Numbered from the stretch's first letter, positions 1 to 9,868 are shown. The stretch is DNA of 64,000 nt from an uncultured Lachnospiraceae bacterium (GCA_948794795.1 CAQGLR010000004.1:119089-183088), one strand, 5' to 3'. A program made the numbers and translations. The notes: a model not told the origin generated them from the sequence alone.

Positions 1-591
1 TGTAGAACATGCAAGTGCAACAATTTTCTTTGCCCCCTTGCCAGCAGCACTTTTAGTGTGGTTTGTCTTATCAGACCTGACAAGTATATTTGGCTTTGAT
101 AAACTGTCTGGCAGCTTTGTCTTTGAAGAAACCCTGCCAGCTGGCGGCTTAACCTCAGACGTATCTTTCCTGCTTTCAAGACCAGATATACGCAGGCCCA
201 GTGCAAGATAAAGCATATCAATAAGCCTCTGGCTGAAAGAAGGACCTCTTGCTTCTGACAGGCTGTCTGGTTTTGTTATAAAATCAAATGCACCAAGTTC
301 AAGCGCCTGTATAGTTTCTTTGGCACCTTCTTTAGCAATAGTGCTTACAATAATTACCCTCTCTTTGCGTCCCTGCTTATTAAGCTCCCTTAAAAATTCA
401 ATGCCATTCATCTTTGGCATATTAATATCTAAGACTATTGCATCAAATTTACCACCTGTTTCCAGGACTTTTAAAGCTTCCTCACCATTAGCTGCGTATT
501 TGTCATTATGTAATCTCTCATCTGAATTTATTATATCAGATATAGTTCTTCTCATAAGTGCAGAATCATCAACAACTAAAATATTTTTCAT
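1..591 (-). CDS. cheB: Chemotaxis protein-glutamate methylesterase CheB (partial)
   Basis: Only the N-terminal 197 residues are present; the gene runs off the left edge. It has a response-regulator receiver domain (residues 1-118) with the acidic pair D8/D9, phospho-acceptor D55 in VLDINMP and the conserved K107 in TKP. A linker follows, and the window ends at residues IVALACST, near where the CheB methylesterase domain normally begins. CheB removes methyl groups from chemoreceptors when phosphorylated by CheA (family knowledge). The start at 591 has GGAGG nine bases upstream. It is the last visible gene of the fla/che operon, which presumably continues with other che genes. Confidence 0.93.
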   Translation of the reverse strand, partial: MKNILVVDDSALMRRTISDIINSDERLHNDKYAANGEEALKVLETGGKFDAIVLDINMPKMNGIEFLRELNKQGRKERVIIVSTIAKEGAKETIQALELGAFDFITKPDSLSEARGPSFSQRLIDMLYLALGLRISGLESRKDTSEVKPPAGRVSSKTKLPDSLSKPNILVRSDKTNHTKSAAGKGAKKIVALACST

Positions 592-619
592 TATATAAAA
601 CCTCCAGTCAGTATTCCCT

Positions 620-1336
620 CTACATTCTTTGCCTTTCAAGCCAGAATACGAAATGTATAATCTCTTTCCGCTGTTGTTCTGTTATCCCTGTATATTTCAT
701 CCTTATATCAAATTTATCTTTGTCATTCACCAGCCTGTCTGAATATACTACTTTACATAACACAGGAAGGCTCTTTCCATTACCATATCCATCCAGCTTC
801 AAAATACAAAGCAGGTAACTGCCTTTATTGATAAGCTGTTTTGAAGTAAAACGTATTCCGCCTCCGCCTATATCAGCCAGCTGTTCCTGTTTAAAACCCG
901 CTATAGCAGGAAAACTTTTCTCTGCTTCTTTCCATCCCCTGTTTATAATATCATGTATTTGTGCTTTTTGTAAAACAGAATACGAAAAAAGTGCATGGCA
1001 TGGATATCTCTGGTAATTACGCCTCTGCATCTTCCTGAATGGTGAAATGATTTCAAGGTTAAAATACCTGTAACCATCTTCATTATAATCTGATATAAAA
1101 TACGCATTACATCTGAATATTTTATCTGTACTATAAAAATCTATGGTATAACATTCATGTTTCATAAGTTCTGTCTTTCCATCATCGTCGTCTATAACAG
1201 TAACTTCAGAGTTATTTAACACTTTATGCAGTTTACACTGGCAGACCCTGTCCTTTTCAAGGTCTTCACTTCCAGACTGGAAAATATTTTTGTAAAAAAT
1301 TGCTTTGCTTCCAATATCTACAAGTCCATTTAACAT
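620..1336 (-). CDS. PilZ-domain flagellar brake protein (YcgR/YpfA-like)
   Basis: About 238 residues. The N-terminal part resembles the YcgR_N fold (VDIGSKAIFYKN) and the C-terminal half is a PilZ domain: the R-x3-R motif is RNYQR, and DIGGGG replaces the usual D/N-x-S-x-x-G, so the Ser position is Gly. PilZ proteins of this kind bind c-di-GMP and slow the flagellar motor. An open frame extends upstream to 1435 from a GTG with no clear ribosome site. The ATG at 1336 has GGGGGA five bases upstream and gives the usual family start; an ATG at 1363 with GGGGA is an alternative. It lies between flhG and cheB, which supports a motility role. Confidence 0.78.
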   Translation of the reverse strand: MLNGLVDIGSKAIFYKNIFQSGSEDLEKDRVCQCKLHKVLNNSEVTVIDDDDGKTELMKHECYTIDFYSTDKIFRCNAYFISDYNEDGYRYFNLEIISPFRKMQRRNYQRYPCHALFSYSVLQKAQIHDIINRGWKEAEKSFPAIAGFKQEQLADIGGGGIRFTSKQLINKGSYLLCILKLDGYGNGKSLPVLCKVVYSDRLVNDKDKFDIRMKYTGITEQQRKEIIHFVFWLERQRM

Positions 1337-1452
1337 ACAAATCCCCCATACTGCTTCCGATAGCATAAATCCCCAGCCCTTGTTATAAAAAGGGATTGAA
1401 AATCCATACATCCCAGGCAATATTTTCAAGACCACCCGCCCAGATACAGAAT

Positions 1453-2334
1453 TTATCTGTTGCGGTTCTTTATAATTTTTGTAAAAAGCCCCGATAATCC
1501 GCTTGCAGCAGCAGTAATACGCCTGCTGCTGTTATTTTCTAAAATTATAGCAAGTTCCTGGATTGCCCTTGAAGAAGGTGAACCTGGAAAGGCAAGCGAT
1601 ACAGGACGCTGTTTCATAACTGACTTAAGAAGTAAGTTGTCAAATGGCACAGAGCCAAGAAAATCTAAATCCATACCTAGAAACTTTTCTGCAACTGAAT
1701 CAAGTTTAAAAAACAAATCCCTTCCTTCATCAATATTTTGTGTCCTGTTCCCAAGTACATGTATTTTTAATGTATCTTTATCATACCCTTCTTTGTGTTT
1801 CAGGGTTTTAAGCAATGCATAAGCATCTGTAATAGATGCTGGTTCAGGTGTTGTCACCAGCAATATTTCAGAGCTTGACAAAATCATCTCCATTACATTT
1901 TCGGAAATGCCTGCGCCAGTATCAATAATAATTATATCAGCTATATTATCAAGCTCATACAGCACATTAACCAGAAGATGTATCTGGTCACTGCTAAGGT
2001 TAATAAGTTCATTTACCCCTGAGCCCCCTGATACAAAACCAATATTGCCAGGCCCCCTGGTAATTATCTCACTAACATTTTTTCCTTTAAATATAACATC
2101 TGACAGATTATATCCAGGCCTTATTCCAAGCATAACCTCTATATTGGCAAGCCCAAAATCTGCATCAAATATTACTACTTTTTTCCCCAGCTTGCTTAAT
2201 TGTATTGCAAGATTTAAAGAGATATTGGATTTACCCACACCACCTTTGCCGCTTGTTACAGTAATTACCCTTGCAAGATGGCGGTGCCTGGTCTGCTTTT
2301 TAATAATGTTCCTTAACTGCTCTGCCTGGTCCAT
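1453..2334 (-). CDS. flhG: Flagellar number regulator FlhG (MinD-like ATPase)
   Basis: 293 residues of the SIMIBI/MinD ATPase class. The deviant Walker A GKGGVGKS is at residues 29-36. The N-terminus starts with DQAEQLR, matching the DQAxxLR motif that FlhG uses to activate the FlhF GTPase. FlhG with FlhF sets flagellar number and position in many bacteria. The ATG at 2334 shares one base with the flhF stop (TGATG), a translational-coupling arrangement. The C-terminus is basic (IIKNRNR). Confidence 0.93.
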   Translation of the reverse strand: MDQAEQLRNIIKKQTRHRHLARVITVTSGKGGVGKSNISLNLAIQLSKLGKKVVIFDADFGLANIEVMLGIRPGYNLSDVIFKGKNVSEIITRGPGNIGFVSGGSGVNELINLSSDQIHLLVNVLYELDNIADIIIIDTGAGISENVMEMILSSSEILLVTTPEPASITDAYALLKTLKHKEGYDKDTLKIHVLGNRTQNIDEGRDLFFKLDSVAEKFLGMDLDFLGSVPFDNLLLKSVMKQRPVSLAFPGSPSSRAIQELAIILENNSSRRITAAASGLSGLFTKIIKNRNR

Positions 2335-3614
2335 CAGCTATTCCCTCCAAGAAGCTGTTTTGCAATTTTCTGGGCATCTATTTTTCCTATATCATTCGGA
2401 ACATTCTGTCCACATGTTGTATATGAAAGTGGCGCTCCGGTCAATATATGCATATTAAATATATTTCCTATTGTATCTGTTTCATCAAGTTTAGTGAATA
2501 TAAGGTTATATTTACATATTTCTGAATATGTGCTTGCAATCTTTACAAGGTCTTTATATTTGGTAGTTGCACTAAGTACAAGGAATATTTCCTTGTCACT
2601 GTCAGGCACTGTCTTTAAAATATTATTTAAGTCTTCTTTCTGTTCCTGGTTATTATGGGAACGCCCAGCGGTATCTACCAGTACAAGGTCAAACCCCCTG
2701 AGCTCTTCCCTTACTTTATCCATTTCCTCTGCTGCATATACTACTTTAAGAGGTATACCAAGTATATTAGAATAAATTTTAAGCTGCTCTACTGCTGCTA
2801 TCCTGTAAGTATCCGATGTAATCAATGCAACTTTTGATTTCTTAGCAAGCTTCATTACAGAAGCTATTTTGGCTATAGTAGTAGTTTTGCCAACACCTGT
2901 AGGCCCGATAAAAAATATATATCTTGTACGCTTTGTCTTCAGGTCAATAAGGTGAGGCGAACCGATTTTTAGTACAATCTTCTGGTAAACACTTGCAAGT
3001 ATATTGTCAAGTGTTGAATTATTCTTAAGAGTCCCCTCTATTTCCTCTAAAATCTGCTCTACATAAGACTCCTCAACTTCATTGTCAATTAACTGTTTAC
3101 GTATCAGGTCTAAATATGCCTGGTTCTTGTCAACTGCCCTTTCTTTTTCTTCTTTTTCTTCTTCCCTGCCCATTGTCATCTGCTTTTCAAGCAGGTCCTG
3201 GAGTGTGTTAAGTTTTTGTTCTATATCATTGCCGCTGTCTTTGCTGCTCTGTTGTTCTGTCAGCTCTTCTTCAATTATCTGGCTGCTTTTAAGCATTCTT
3301 TCTCTTTCAGCTTCTTTCTGTGCTGTCTTTGAATCAGGTGCAGGTGAAAATTGTTTTTCATTTAATACCTGCTGCAGCTTACTGAAATCAGGAATATCTT
3401 CTTTCTTCTCTTCTTTTACAGGTTCTGCCGGGCTCTCTTTAATATTCTCATCGACAGCTGCAGTTACTTCAACTGATGGTTTCCTGAAAAACTTGTACAA
3501 ACCACGTGGGACTACTTCTTTTGTATTCATAATTGTTACATTGTCCCCTAATTCCGCCTTTGCAAGCGCTATAGCTTCTTCTTCTGTTTTTCCTATATAT
3601 TTTTTAATAATCAC
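2334..3614 (-). CDS. flhF: Flagellar biosynthesis GTPase FlhF (SRP-like)
   Basis: 426 residues. It has an N-terminal basic segment, a long charged low-complexity linker (about residues 55-170), then the NG GTPase with P-loop GPTGVGKTTT near residues 237-246 and the DTAGR motif. FlhF is the third SRP-type GTPase and recruits early flagellar components to the membrane. The start codon is GTG at 3614, overlapping the flhA TAG stop by one base. Neighbours flhA and flhG are the usual partners. Confidence 0.94.
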   Translation of the reverse strand: MIIKKYIGKTEEEAIALAKAELGDNVTIMNTKEVVPRGLYKFFRKPSVEVTAAVDENIKESPAEPVKEEKKEDIPDFSKLQQVLNEKQFSPAPDSKTAQKEAERERMLKSSQIIEEELTEQQSSKDSGNDIEQKLNTLQDLLEKQMTMGREEEKEEKERAVDKNQAYLDLIRKQLIDNEVEESYVEQILEEIEGTLKNNSTLDNILASVYQKIVLKIGSPHLIDLKTKRTRYIFFIGPTGVGKTTTIAKIASVMKLAKKSKVALITSDTYRIAAVEQLKIYSNILGIPLKVVYAAEEMDKVREELRGFDLVLVDTAGRSHNNQEQKEDLNNILKTVPDSDKEIFLVLSATTKYKDLVKIASTYSEICKYNLIFTKLDETDTIGNIFNMHILTGAPLSYTTCGQNVPNDIGKIDAQKIAKQLLGGNS

Positions 3615-5647
3615 TATACTGTCACCATCCCTATAGATTGTAATTCAACATCAGGAGCTATCTCATTATATGATATAACAGTCAGGTCCCTGAACTGCTC
3701 AGATGTGATTTTCTTAAAATACATACGTACAATTGGTGAAGTGACAATAATAGGGTTCTTTCCAAGTTCTTCCATCTTATCAACCTCGTCCTTTACTGAA
3801 TTTAATATTTCCTGCATCTTTTCAGGTGCAAGATTTATATATGCACCCTGTTCTGTCTGTTTAACAGAGCCCATAATCTCCTGCTCAATCTTAGGGTCAA
3901 GAGTAACTACACTTGTCATTTCATTAGAAGGGAAATACTTATTTGAAATAGCACGTTTAAGGCTCTGGCGCACATATTCTGTAAGTACATCTGTATCCCT
4001 TGTAGTCATTGCATTGTCTGCAAGTGTTTCAAATATTGTTACAAGATCCCTTATTGAAATTCCTTCCTTTAAAAGATTCTGTAATACTTTCTGTATCTCA
4101 CCAACATTCAGAAGCTTAGGTACAAGGTCTGCTATAAGAGTAGAATTGGCTTCCTGTACATTGTTGATAAGGTTCTGTACGTCCTGCCTTGTAAGCAGTT
4201 CATCAATATTATTCCTTACTACTTCTGTAAGATGTGTTGCAATAATTGAAGGAGGGTCAACTACTGTATATCCAAGGGATTCTGCCCTCTCCCTTTGTGA
4301 TTCTGTAATCCATATTGCAGGCAGGTGGAATGAAGGTTCAAATGTAGGTATACCTGTAATCTCTTCTTCTACATATCCTGGGTTCATAGCCATATAGTGG
4401 TCAAATAATATTTCACCTTCACTAATAGGCACACCTTTTATTTTAATAAGGTACTGGTTAGGGTTAAGCTGTATATTATCCCTTAAACGTATCATTGGGA
4501 CAACACAGCCAAGCTCAAGGGCTATCTGCCTTCGTATCATAACAACCCTGTCGAGCAGGTCACCACCCTGGTTAACGTCAGCAAGCGGGATAATTCCGTA
4601 TCCAAATTCAAGTTCTATAGGGTCAACCTGGAGAAGTGACACAACATTCTCCGGACGCCTTATCTCTTCTGCTGACTCTTCTTCCTCGCCAACCTCATCT
4701 TCTATATTAACTTCTTCGATTGCAGATTCTACAGCCCTTCCAGCTACTATAAATAATATTGCATATATAAGGCATAAAACTGTTGACAGCGGTGTTGCTA
4801 TTCCAAGAAATGCCATAGTGCCGCCAACTATGTAGAGAACTTTTGGTATTGCAAAAAGCTCTTTTATAAGTACATTGCCAAGGTCTGCATCTTTGGATGC
4901 TTTAGTTACAAGTATACCTGTTGAAAGCGATATAAGCAGTGAAGGTATCTGGCTTACCAGACCGTCACCTATTGTAAGGATGGTATATTTTGAAACAGCA
5001 TCCATAACTTCTAATCCCTGCAGCACAACACCCAGTACCAGGCCGCCTGCAAAGTTTACAACACTTATTATAAGTCCTGCTGTTGCATCTCCCTTAACAT
5101 ACTTGGTAGCACCGTCCATGGCTCCAAAGAATGATGATTCTGCCTGTATTTTATCACGTCTTTTTTTAGCTTCTTCATCATCAATAGCACCTGTGTTCAA
5201 GTCTGCGTCAATAGCCATCTGCTTACCTGGCATAGCATCCAGTGTAAACCTGGCAGTAACTTCAGATACACGTTCTGAACCTTTATTGATTACCACGAAC
5301 TGCACGATAACCAGAATCATAAATATAATTATACCAATAACAAGGTTACCACCACCTACGAACTGTCCGAAAGTTTCAACAACGTTACCAGCATATCCAG
5401 TAAGAAGGATATTCCTTGTTGAACTTACGTTAAGTGACATCCTGAAAAGGGTTGTCATAAGCAGCAGCGTAGGGAATGATGACATAGCTACTGCCTCTTT
5501 TGAAAAGAGTGCGTTAAACAAAATAATAAGAGCCACACTTATATTAAATAAAATCAGTATATCCAGCAGCACTGTTGGCATTGGTACTATAAGGAATACT
5601 ACTGGTAACAATATATATAACCCAAGAAATAAATCCTGCTTTTTCAT
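3614..5647 (-). CDS. flhA: Flagellar type III export gate protein FlhA
   Basis: 677 residues, the normal family length. The N-terminal half carries multiple membrane helices with the FHIPEP-family signature region (the cytoplasmic loop near FTLDAMPGKQMAIDADLN). The C-terminal half is the soluble domain that docks chaperone-substrate complexes. It forms the nonameric ring of the flagellar export gate. The ATG at 5647 follows an AGG-containing site. It is coupled to flhF by a one-base overlap and is preceded by flhB, as in Bacillus. Confidence 0.96.
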   Translation of the reverse strand: MKKQDLFLGLYILLPVVFLIVPMPTVLLDILILFNISVALIILFNALFSKEAVAMSSFPTLLLMTTLFRMSLNVSSTRNILLTGYAGNVVETFGQFVGGGNLVIGIIIFMILVIVQFVVINKGSERVSEVTARFTLDAMPGKQMAIDADLNTGAIDDEEAKKRRDKIQAESSFFGAMDGATKYVKGDATAGLIISVVNFAGGLVLGVVLQGLEVMDAVSKYTILTIGDGLVSQIPSLLISLSTGILVTKASKDADLGNVLIKELFAIPKVLYIVGGTMAFLGIATPLSTVLCLIYAILFIVAGRAVESAIEEVNIEDEVGEEEESAEEIRRPENVVSLLQVDPIELEFGYGIIPLADVNQGGDLLDRVVMIRRQIALELGCVVPMIRLRDNIQLNPNQYLIKIKGVPISEGEILFDHYMAMNPGYVEEEITGIPTFEPSFHLPAIWITESQRERAESLGYTVVDPPSIIATHLTEVVRNNIDELLTRQDVQNLINNVQEANSTLIADLVPKLLNVGEIQKVLQNLLKEGISIRDLVTIFETLADNAMTTRDTDVLTEYVRQSLKRAISNKYFPSNEMTSVVTLDPKIEQEIMGSVKQTEQGAYINLAPEKMQEILNSVKDEVDKMEELGKNPIIVTSPIVRMYFKKITSEQFRDLTVISYNEIAPDVELQSIGMVTV

Positions 5648-5709
5648 CCTGCAATCTGCCTTTCTGTATAATATTTGTAGTTAAAACGGTATTATAAAAC
5701 TGCCGTCTG

Positions 5710-6837
5710 CTAGATTTTACCTTTTATCCTGTAAACATAGGCAAGAATTTCAGCAACCATCTGGTATAACTCTGGTGGTATCTGTGCCCCTACATCAACA
5801 TTGTGGTAAAGCATCCTTGCCAATGGTTTATTCTCAACTATTTCTATATCATTTTCCTTTGCAACATCTTTTATCTTTGCTGCAAGGTAATCAGCTCCCT
5901 TTGCAATAACTATAGGTGCATCTGATTTTTCTTTATCATATAATATTGCAACAGCAAGATGTGTAGGGTTTGTAATAACTACATCTGCCTGCGGCAGTGC
6001 ACTCATCATACGCCGCTGTGATGCCTCCCTCATACGTGCCCTCTGCTGTGCTTTTACTTTAGGGTCACCTTCTGCATTCTTGTATTCATCTTTAACTTCC
6101 TGCTTTGTCATCTTCATATCTTCATGGAACTTCCACTTACGGTACTTCCAGTCTATAGCTGCAATTACAATGAAAAAAATGCAAATCCTCATACCAATGT
6201 CAATAACAGTGTCACCAATAAGTTCTATAGCCTGCCATAATGTAAAATTATACATATTCAGGACTAATATCCATCTGTCTTTTAGAAAATCATATACAAC
6301 ATATGTAAGTACAGCAATCTTTGCTATTGAAATAAGCAGGTCTACAATCTTGCTCTTTGAAAACAAACGCTTCACACCGCTTATTGGATTGAACTTCCCT
6401 AGATTTGGCTTCATTGGCTCAAATGAAATCTTCCATTTTACCTGCCTGTATTCTACAATAAATGCTGTTATAAACGCAAAAAGCAGAAAAGGAAGTGCTG
6501 TTGTAATTATAATGCTTATTACATTGCCAAGCATTGTACATACAAGCGGCAGTGTAAATTCATTGGTTGTATATTTTGTAATACTTGAATATAAGGACTG
6601 GTATGACTCCAGAAAAGCGTTACCTACATTCCCTACAAAAAACTTTATTGCTATAAAGAATGTACAAAGTGATGCTGCTGTGGTAACTTCCCTGCTTTTG
6701 GCAGTCTGCCCTTTGCTTCTTGCATTGCTAAGCTTTTTAGATGTAGGCTCTTCTGTCTTCTCGCCGCCATCCCCATCCTTTGCAAAAAGTTGTAAATTAT
6801 ATGCAAAAGAATATTTTAAATTACAATCCAGAACCAT
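5710..6837 (-). CDS. flhB: Flagellar export switch protein FlhB
   Basis: 375 residues. The N-terminus contains the family segment NLQLFA...GGEKTEEPTSKK, followed by four membrane helices and a cytoplasmic domain with the autocleavage motif NPTH at residues 290-293. Cleavage between Asn and Pro switches export from rod-hook to filament substrates. The frame is open upstream to 6978, but the ATG at 6837 has GAGGTGGAG just before it and matches family length. Unlike its neighbours, it is separated from the upstream gene fliR by about 1 kb of palindromic repeats, so its transcription may depend on readthrough or on a promoter in that gap. Confidence 0.95.
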   Translation of the reverse strand: MVLDCNLKYSFAYNLQLFAKDGDGGEKTEEPTSKKLSNARSKGQTAKSREVTTAASLCTFFIAIKFFVGNVGNAFLESYQSLYSSITKYTTNEFTLPLVCTMLGNVISIIITTALPFLLFAFITAFIVEYRQVKWKISFEPMKPNLGKFNPISGVKRLFSKSKIVDLLISIAKIAVLTYVVYDFLKDRWILVLNMYNFTLWQAIELIGDTVIDIGMRICIFFIVIAAIDWKYRKWKFHEDMKMTKQEVKDEYKNAEGDPKVKAQQRARMREASQRRMMSALPQADVVITNPTHLAVAILYDKEKSDAPIVIAKGADYLAAKIKDVAKENDIEIVENKPLARMLYHNVDVGAQIPPELYQMVAEILAYVYRIKGKI

Positions 6838-6907
6838 ATCACTCCACCTCTGATTATATCTTAACATTATCATAACCCATTTACATAAAAATATCAATAT
6901 AATATAA

Positions 6908-7301
6908 TTTTGAGTTTTCCCATTTTTTAATATACAGGTTATGTGGCTCTGGCGGGTTCCAAAATTTCCCCCAGGCAACCCCGGCTTGGATACAATATTA
7001 TTTAGTTAAGGGTATCCTCTGTAAATACCAGACTTATAGGTTTTTAAAATGAAATATTCATAAGTTATGTGGCTCTGGCAATTCCAAAATTTTACCAATA
7101 GCAGCCCGCTTCCGCTTGGATGGATACGCAGTGGTGCGTAAAGCCCCAAAGAACAGGGCTTAAGCACCAGCGTATCCATAACAGCTGCCTTTTGGTAAAA
7201 CATTTGGAATTTGCCAGAGTAATACAATCTTTGTATAATTTTCATTTTAAAACCCCTATAAGTCTTTTATTGGTTAGGATTTTCTTAACTAAATGACATT
7301 G
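6908..7301. repeat. Foldback element family R, fla-operon copy, with partial copy at its left
   Basis: The full element spans about 6992-7301. Its ends are inverted: ATTTAGTTAAG near 6999 and CTTAACTAAAT near 7285. Inside, GGCTCTGGCAATTCC at about 7070 pairs imperfectly with GGAATTTGCCAGAG at about 7205, and the centre pairs GGGCTTAAGCACCAGCG with CGCAGTGGTGCGTAAAGCC. The stretch 6908-6991 matches one arm of the copy at 35196 and then breaks off at TTGGATAC, so it is a truncated copy. No protein-coding content is credible. The element lies in the middle of the fla operon. Confidence 0.85.
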
Positions 7302-7474
7302 CGCCTGGATGGGATGCGCAGTGGTGCATAAAGCCACAGCGCCCCCAAACAGCTGCTTTTTGGTAAAACATTTGGAATTTGCCAGAGTAATACAATCTTT
7401 GTATAATTTTCATTTTAAAACCCCTATAAGTCTTTTATTAGTTAGGGTTTTCTTAACTAAATGACATTGCGCCT
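7302..7474. repeat. Tandem duplicate of the right arm of family R
   Basis: The 126 bp at 7349-7474 are nearly identical to 7181-7306, offset by 168 bp. They are preceded by a short piece of the central region (GGATGGGATGCGCAGTGG). Only the arm containing GGTAAAACATTTGGAA is duplicated. Confidence 0.85.
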
Positions 7475-7638
7475 GAAAAGTATGGTTAATTAGTGTGGGT
7501 TATACTAGCGTCCCATCCTGACAGAAACTGAAGTTTTACTTTTTGGATTATTTAAATTGCAAACAAGCTTTATCAGGATTATGAAAACTGTCAGGACTAA
7601 GTATTATCTTGGATATAAACAGACAGCAGGTTTCTATA

Positions 7639-7814
7639 TGTGTATGGACAGATATTATTCCGTACAGGGGCACTTTAGCACCGCTGGCGTTTAAAGCCCG
7701 TTTTTAATGTTTCTGTGAAATTTTGTTTCACAGAAACATAGGGCTTTTATGCGCCATTGCGTGGGCTAACATAGCGGAAGCGTGCCACTGGGATGAAAAT
7801 ATCTGTCCATGCAC
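7639..7814. repeat. Foldback element related to family R, different arms
   Basis: The outer arms TGGACAGATATT and AATATCTGTCCA pair around a long imperfect hairpin. The centre holds a perfect nested hairpin (TGTTTCTGTGAAA / TTTCACAGAAACA, about 7708-7738) flanked by TTTAAAGCCC and GGGCTTTTATGCGCC. The central motifs are shared with family R copies at 35196 and 40829, but the outer arms are unrelated. 7475-7638 shows no gene or clear structure. Confidence 0.75.
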
Positions 7815-7855
7815 ATTGGAAACTGCGTCCGTCCCATACCAACCACTAAATTTGT

Positions 7856-8626
7856 CTATGGTGACAAAATATCCATAAATCTTCCTGTAAGTTCCCTCAT
7901 TTCTTCAAATATAAAGTCTACAATTCCTGGAAGCATACCCATAATCATATATAATATAAATAAACCCACAAAAATTTTCAGCTGCATACCTATTACAAAC
8001 ATATTCATCTGTGGTGCAACCTTAGCAAGTATTCCAAGTATAATATTAATTACAAAGACACAAGCAAATATTGGAAGTGCTATCCTTAACGCTATCACAA
8101 AATAATCTACAATATATTTTACAATAATATGGTAAAGCCCTGCATCAATATTAGCTCCTCCTATAGGAATGGTTTTATATGACTCATTAAGTGCATCAAT
8201 TATAAAATAATGCATATCAGACATAAGGAACATAATTATAAATAAATGGGAAAGGAAATTCGCCGTAATAGTTGACTGCAGGTTTGAAGTAGGGTCAAAC
8301 TCCATAGCCATTGAAAGACCCAGTTCCATATCTATAAAGTGTCCCGAATAATTAAGTATGTAAAGGCAGAACCCTGAGCCAATTCCAATAACTAACCCTG
8401 TAATAGCTTCCTTCATAACAAGAACGCTGTATCCAATAGTGCCCACATAGGATACAGCTGTATAATCTACTGTGTTTATCATAATAATTGAAAGAAAAAA
8501 TGAAATAGCTGCTTTTACCCTTACAGGTACAGCATTATTCCCAAATAACGGGGTCACAGAAACTATTGCAGTTACCCTTATAAATATAAGCAGTGCATAT
8601 TCAAGATTTTTTATAGTAAAACTCAC
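7856..8626 (-). CDS. fliR: Flagellar export apparatus protein FliR
   Basis: 256 residues, largely membrane-embedded with about six hydrophobic segments, in the family order after fliQ. With FliP and FliQ it forms the helical export gate. The start is GTG at 8626 with AGGAG seven bases upstream, overlapping the region just after the fliQ stop. Its 3' end runs into the palindromic gap before flhB. Confidence 0.94.
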   Translation of the reverse strand: MSFTIKNLEYALLIFIRVTAIVSVTPLFGNNAVPVRVKAAISFFLSIIMINTVDYTAVSYVGTIGYSVLVMKEAITGLVIGIGSGFCLYILNYSGHFIDMELGLSMAMEFDPTSNLQSTITANFLSHLFIIMFLMSDMHYFIIDALNESYKTIPIGGANIDAGLYHIIVKYIVDYFVIALRIALPIFACVFVINIILGILAKVAPQMNMFVIGMQLKIFVGLFILYMIMGMLPGIVDFIFEEMRELTGRFMDILSP

Positions 8627-8636
8627 TTAACCACTC

Positions 8637-8906
8637 CTACTTTATAAATTCTGGTATTCTCATCATAAGGGATTCAAAAAGACCTGACATTTCATTAAGC
8701 ATCCATGAACCACATAATACAATTACAAGCATAATTGCCAGAAATTTAGGCACAAATGTAAGTGTCTGTTCCTGTATTGATGTAATAGTCTGGAATATAC
8801 TAATAATAAGACCTATTATAAGTGATATTATAAGAAGTGGTGATGCTGTTTTAACTATTGTCCAGAGTACTTCCCTGGCCATATCAATTATCATTGCCTC
8901 TGTCAT
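8637..8906 (-). CDS. fliQ: Flagellar export apparatus protein FliQ
   Basis: 89 residues, two transmembrane helices, the normal FliQ length. The ATG at 8906 has GGAGGG seven bases upstream; an in-frame extension to 8936 lacks such a site. It lies between fliP and fliR as in nearly all flagellar operons. It is a gate component of the flagellar type III secretion system. Confidence 0.95.
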   Translation of the reverse strand: MTEAMIIDMAREVLWTIVKTASPLLIISLIIGLIISIFQTITSIQEQTLTFVPKFLAIMLVIVLCGSWMLNEMSGLFESLMMRIPEFIK

Positions 8907-8962
8907 AAGAGAACCCTCCATTTCTATGTATAACAAACAAATCTGTTCCTGCTGTTTTTATG

Positions 8963-9868
8963 TCACTGGTAAAATGAATCAACAAGCTGTCCAATTATAA
9001 GGTTCCATCCATCTGCCATAACAAAAAGAAGTATTTTAAATGGCATTGATATTGTAGTAGGTGGAAGCATCATCATACCCATTGACATAAGGGTTGATGC
9101 CACAACCATGTCTATAACAATAAATGGCAGGTATAAAATAAAACCAATAATAAACGCTGTCCTAAGTTCACTTATTATAAATGCAGGAATTATTATTGTA
9201 ACTGGTATATCTTCATAATTTCCAATAGATTCAAGGTCTGTGTCATTAATATCAAGAAACAGCTGCAAATCCTGGTCACGTGTCTGCCTTAACATAAATG
9301 TCTTAAGCGGCTTAATGCCAGCCTCAATGGCTTCTTCCTGTTTTACCTCTCCTGCCATAAACGGCTGCACAGCAGTATCATTAACCTCTGTAAATACAGG
9401 CGACATAATAGCGAGTGTAATAAAAAGCGCAAGACCTACAAGCACCTGGTTAGGCGGCGAAGTCTGCGTTGCAAGTGCAGTCCTTACAAAATGCAGCACC
9501 ACGATAATACGGGTAAATGATGTCACCATTATAAGTATTGATGGTGCAAGTGACAAAATAGTAAGTGTAATCAGTATTTGTAAAGTAGCCTCAAGATTTG
9601 TGCTCCCTGCATTAGAAGATATCCGCAAGTCCAATGTATTATCATCAACATCAGGCTCTCCTTCAATCTCTCCACGGGTAGTTTCATCAACCCTGCCTGT
9701 AGCATATACATATGCTGGCTTTGACACTGTAAAAATTATAAAACATGCACAAAGCATCATAAGTATATTTAATACAGGTTTCTTTCTAAACCTTTTCTTT
9801 TTAATACCTTTATCTATATCTGTATTAACTATATTTCCAATTTTATTTTTCATTGTTCTTTTCGTCAT
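8963..9868 (-). CDS. fliP: Flagellar export apparatus protein FliP
   Basis: 301 residues. The N-terminus is basic and then hydrophobic (a signal-peptide-like segment at about residues 30-56, ending near YVYA), longer than in many FliP proteins. The core carries the FliP signatures TSFTRIIVVLHFVR and MGMMMLPP. The start overlaps the fliO end by 26 bases; an ATG 15 bases downstream is an alternative. FliP pentamers form the base of the export gate. Confidence 0.95.
   Translation of the reverse strand: MTKRTMKNKIGNIVNTDIDKGIKKKRFRKKPVLNILMMLCACFIIFTVSKPAYVYATGRVDETTRGEIEGEPDVDDNTLDLRISSNAGSTNLEATLQILITLTILSLAPSILIMVTSFTRIIVVLHFVRTALATQTSPPNQVLVGLALFITLAIMSPVFTEVNDTAVQPFMAGEVKQEEAIEAGIKPLKTFMLRQTRDQDLQLFLDINDTDLESIGNYEDIPVTIIIPAFIISELRTAFIIGFILYLPFIVIDMVVASTLMSMGMMMLPPTTISMPFKILLFVMADGWNLIIGQLVDSFYQ

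Noticed and set aside
7006..7245. Open reading frame inside family R, with similar frames in other copies (30668-30940, 35214-35501, 40791-41024, 58548-58748)
   Set aside because: The frames occur on both strands of a palindrome, differ in length and start, lack ribosome sites and share peptides only because the DNA repeats.
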